In this document: in pieces, positions 63,355-64,000 of the stretch
Numbering within the stretch: position 1 is the first letter of the stretch
How the letters are laid out: every line of letters starts with the position of its first letter
NCBI GenBank assembly: GCA_039939375.1
Contig: JBDVJO010000004.1
Coordinates: 62,001 to 126,000 of the forward strand
Length of the DNA: 64,000 bases
Reading direction: 5' to 3'
Source: Paracrocinitomix sp039939375
GTDB lineage: Bacteria; Bacteroidota; Bacteroidia; Flavobacteriales_D; Crocinitomicaceae
The notes under the pieces: generated by a model
Database searches by the model: none
What the model saw: the letters and a program-made list of their open reading frames with translations, nothing else
Told to the model about the DNA's origin: nothing
Made by a program: the position numbers and the translations under genes

Positions 63355-64000
63355 CTAATCAGTTTTTTCCTTCTCTGCATCCGATTCTCTAAAGCTATCT
63401 TTAGCTGCTTTTGTAAAGAGGTCAGCAAGATTAATGTCTGGTTTTTTAGCCTCCAAGCTATTTGTGGATAAATCCAATCCTTTTTCTGAATCGTACTTGA
63501 TTGGAAACTTTAATCCCATTTCAAAACCTGAACCAAACTCTTTTGCTAACAAGTCTTTATCCCATTTAGTCGTTCCATAAAGTGCAACATATACTTCTAA
63601 TATTGCCTTAATGTCGGCTATCAGTTTTGCCTTTGCGGCAGCATCTACCAAGCCATCCATCTCAAAACCTTTAGTGCCGTGATATCCAAGTGTAACCTCT
63701 ACACTGTTTGGCAGATTCACTGATAATCCACCACCTACTTCAATTCCTCCATGAACAGAAGCTACATAGGCACTTGTTCCAATTTTGGCGTTTCCAAATA
63801 TTCTTAGATTTAGTTTCGCTGGTAAGGCAAGACGTGCTGTTCCATCCACTTTACTCTTGCGCTTATCCCCTAAATTAATAACAGTATTGGCAGAAAGCTC
63901 TTGTAACTCTCCAGGACCAACTTTTGCATTAAAATCTCCACCACCGCCAATTTTAAGCTCGAGCCCCCAACCCATTAACGGAAGCGGTACAGTATAGTTT
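63355..64000 (-). CDS. C-terminal part of a larger unknown protein
   Basis: The frame is open to the window end, so the protein starts outside. The visible 214 residues have a glycine-rich beta section (GLELKIGGGGDFNAKVGPGE) with strand patterns VSLRI-like, then an Ala/Lys helix (DAAAKAKLIADIKAILE) and an acidic C-terminus (EKEKTD). I do not recognise the family. Such Gly-rich beta segments and a charged tail occur in large Bacteroidota surface or injection-system cargo proteins, but nothing here settles the function. Confidence 0.5.
   Translation of the reverse strand, partial: NYTVPLPLMGWGLELKIGGGGDFNAKVGPGELQELSANTVINLGDKRKSKVDGTARLALPAKLNLRIFGNAKIGTSAYVASVHGGIEVGGGLSVNLPNSVEVTLGYHGTKGFEMDGLVDAAAKAKLIADIKAILEVYVALYGTTKWDKDLLAKEFGSGFEMGLKFPIKYDSEKGLDLSTNSLEAKKPDINLADLFTKAAKDSFRESDAEKEKTD

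Noticed and set aside
1..64000. CRISPR array
   Set aside because: No regularly spaced identical repeats of suitable length were seen, and no cas genes are present.

Overview
The window looks like chromosome of an AT-rich Bacteroidota, probably in or near the Flavobacteriia. Signs seen in the sequence are a type IX secretion substrate with a gliding-motility type B sorting domain, TAnnTTTG -7 promoter boxes, Bacteroidota-style tyrosine recombinases, many short Ser-Cys lipoprotein signals, and giant SpvB/RHS proteins of a type common in that phylum. I do not assign a genus.

Layout. (1) 1-11.2 kb is core chromosome: the 3' end of priA, a PlsC-like acyltransferase, a 1117-aa type IX-secreted FN3 protein, two lipoproteins, a membrane protein, hutH and hisS (1 base apart), a pair of unknown genes, and aroK. 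(2) 11.2-18.5 kb is an accessory island beginning just after tRNA-Lys(UUU). It holds a tyrosine integrase, an unknown protein, an excisionase-like winged helix protein, a PEGA-like lipoprotein, a structured intergenic block and a 1031-aa metallophosphoesterase-STAND/NACHT-like NTPase that is a plausible anti-phage gene. (3) 18.6-29.8 kb is one tightly packed minus-strand operon for a type II secretion / type IV pilus-like machine: GspC/PilP-, PilO-, PilM-PilN-, GspD-, GspE-, A24 prepilin peptidase-, GspG-, GspF-, GspJ- and GspI-like proteins, plus a beta-helix protein with an N-terminal anchor, an FN3 lipoprotein and a MORN-repeat protein. (4) 30-38.2 kb is a second accessory zone: a barrel-like protein, a second integrase, an orphan RHS tip coupled to an exported protein, a gene-poor 0.8 kb stretch with inverted REP-like palindromes and gene relics, and a two-gene ATPase + ADP-ribosyltransferase/RES-like module. 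(5) 38.2-60.9 kb is one minus-strand operon of eight touching genes. It encodes a DNRLRE surface-type protein, Skp/OmpH-like and LolA-like periplasmic proteins, lipoproteins, a 2212-aa SpvB-like protein and a 3187-aa RHS protein with a variable tip. A LuxR-type regulator whose receiver has Glu in place of the phospho-acceptor Asp sits just upstream. (6) 61.8-64 kb is a decayed IS1595 element and the end of another secreted-protein locus.

How they may work together. The 22-kb operon resembles a split Tc-toxin/teneurin cocoon (SpvB-like B part, RHS C part) travelling with its own envelope helper proteins. The orphan RHS tip beside the second integrase shares a 31-base identical DNA stretch with the full-length RHS gene, so it may be a displaced or exchangeable toxin tip. 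The two most defence-like loci are the phosphoesterase-STAND gene and the ATPase/ART-like pair. Functions are inferred from motifs only; no database search was run.
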